From Kosakonia oryziphila (GTDB lineage Bacteria; Pseudomonadota; Gammaproteobacteria; Enterobacterales; Enterobacteriaceae), in contig NZ_FMBC01000007.1 in the NCBI RefSeq assembly GCF_900094795.1, forward strand, positions 1 through 64,000: a DNA stretch of 64,000 bases, read 5' to 3'. The notes under the pieces were generated by a model that was not told the DNA's origin, did not search any database, and worked only from the letters and a program-made list of their open reading frames with translations. Positions 63,673 through 64,000 of the stretch are shown piece after piece. A program made the translations under genes and the position numbers. The stretch's first letter is position 1, and every line of letters begins with the position of its first letter.

Positions 63673-63856
63673 AAGACGATCCTGAAAGAATAGCAGAACG
63701 CCAACATAGCCGTATTTCCTTAAAAATTCATTAACTTTTCCTCTTTAGCATTCAGTCATTTACCCTTCGTTTAACGCGATTCATTTGCTCAACAATCCCC
63801 TCCAGGCTATCACTGATGAGTGCAATAACATGATCATGACCTGAAAAGCGGAGTGA

Positions 63857-64000
<144 letters not shown>

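Overview
The window is a chromosomal segment of an enterobacterium. Its backbone is the Escherichia coli-type trg / ydcI / ydcJ / opgD / rimL / ydcK / tehB / ydcO / sutR / rlhA / ydcR / ydcSTUV / patD neighbourhood, with cybB and a gapC-type gene at the right end. Protein sequences are clearly homologous to, but diverged from, the E. coli ones. Several genes are added or missing: tehA is absent next to tehB, frmB is absent next to frmRA, and cioAB, sitABCD and frmRA are present. This suggests a Kosakonia/Enterobacter/Klebsiella-type relative; the genus cannot be fixed from the sequence alone.

Layout. 0.1-7.8 kb: a small unknown gene, the putrescine/GABA-aldehyde locus (patD, ydcV, ydcU, ydcT, ydcS on the minus strand) and its MocR-type regulator ydcR. 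7.9-10.4 kb: a cyanide-insensitive-type cytochrome bd operon (cioA, cioB, DUF2474 small subunit). 10.45-14.3 kb: a mosaic of broken mobile DNA (a 170-bp direct repeat, resolvase fragments, an internally deleted DUF4225 gene with an intact convergent membrane-protein gene, a Tn3-family terminal repeat with tnpA/tnpR ends) around a LysR/TSUP pair. 14.5-18.0 kb: the sitABCD Mn/Fe transporter with two MntR-like operators. 18.2-24.5 kb: TetR/RidA, a small hydrolase, a decayed citG/mdcB gene, two MFS transporters and a LysR regulator. 24.7-27.0 kb: an accessory stretch with a P4-satellite-like locus, two freshly broken genes and a MITE-like element. 27.1-35.9 kb: nitroreductase/LysR, a His/Lys-rich secreted protein, rlhA, sutR, ydcO, an AraC regulator, an EamA transporter and a DUF3313 lipoprotein. 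36.3-37.1 kb: a small secreted peptide and an IS3-family remnant. 37.1-44.5 kb: a DppA-like/PepT-like divergent pair, tehB, ydcK, rimL, opgD. 44.7-46.8 kb: a second Tn3-family end that truncated an amino-acid-binding-protein gene; it carries the intact DUF4225 gene and its convergent small membrane protein. 46.8-57.7 kb: carboxylesterase, ydcJ/hglS, ydcI, a decayed YdeP-type oxidoreductase, a DUF2076 protein, trg, frmA/frmR and a MarR/DUF1330 pair. 57.8-64.0 kb: an orphan glycosyltransferase, a Cys-rich unknown, an MHS-type transporter, pqaA, another serine-recombinase remnant, cybB and the start of gapC.

Functional themes are polyamine-derived aldehyde catabolism, alternative respiration, manganese/iron uptake, peptide import plus hydrolysis, osmoregulated glucan formation, sugar chemotaxis and formaldehyde detoxification. 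The most novel-looking element is the DUF4225 / small two-helix membrane protein pair. The two genes are convergent and overlap at their 3' ends, occur twice in the window beside Tn3-type resolvase remnants, and have an extra orphan N-terminal piece of the small protein. The arrangement recalls a pore-forming bacteriocin with its immunity gene. That reading is inference, not shown by the sequence.
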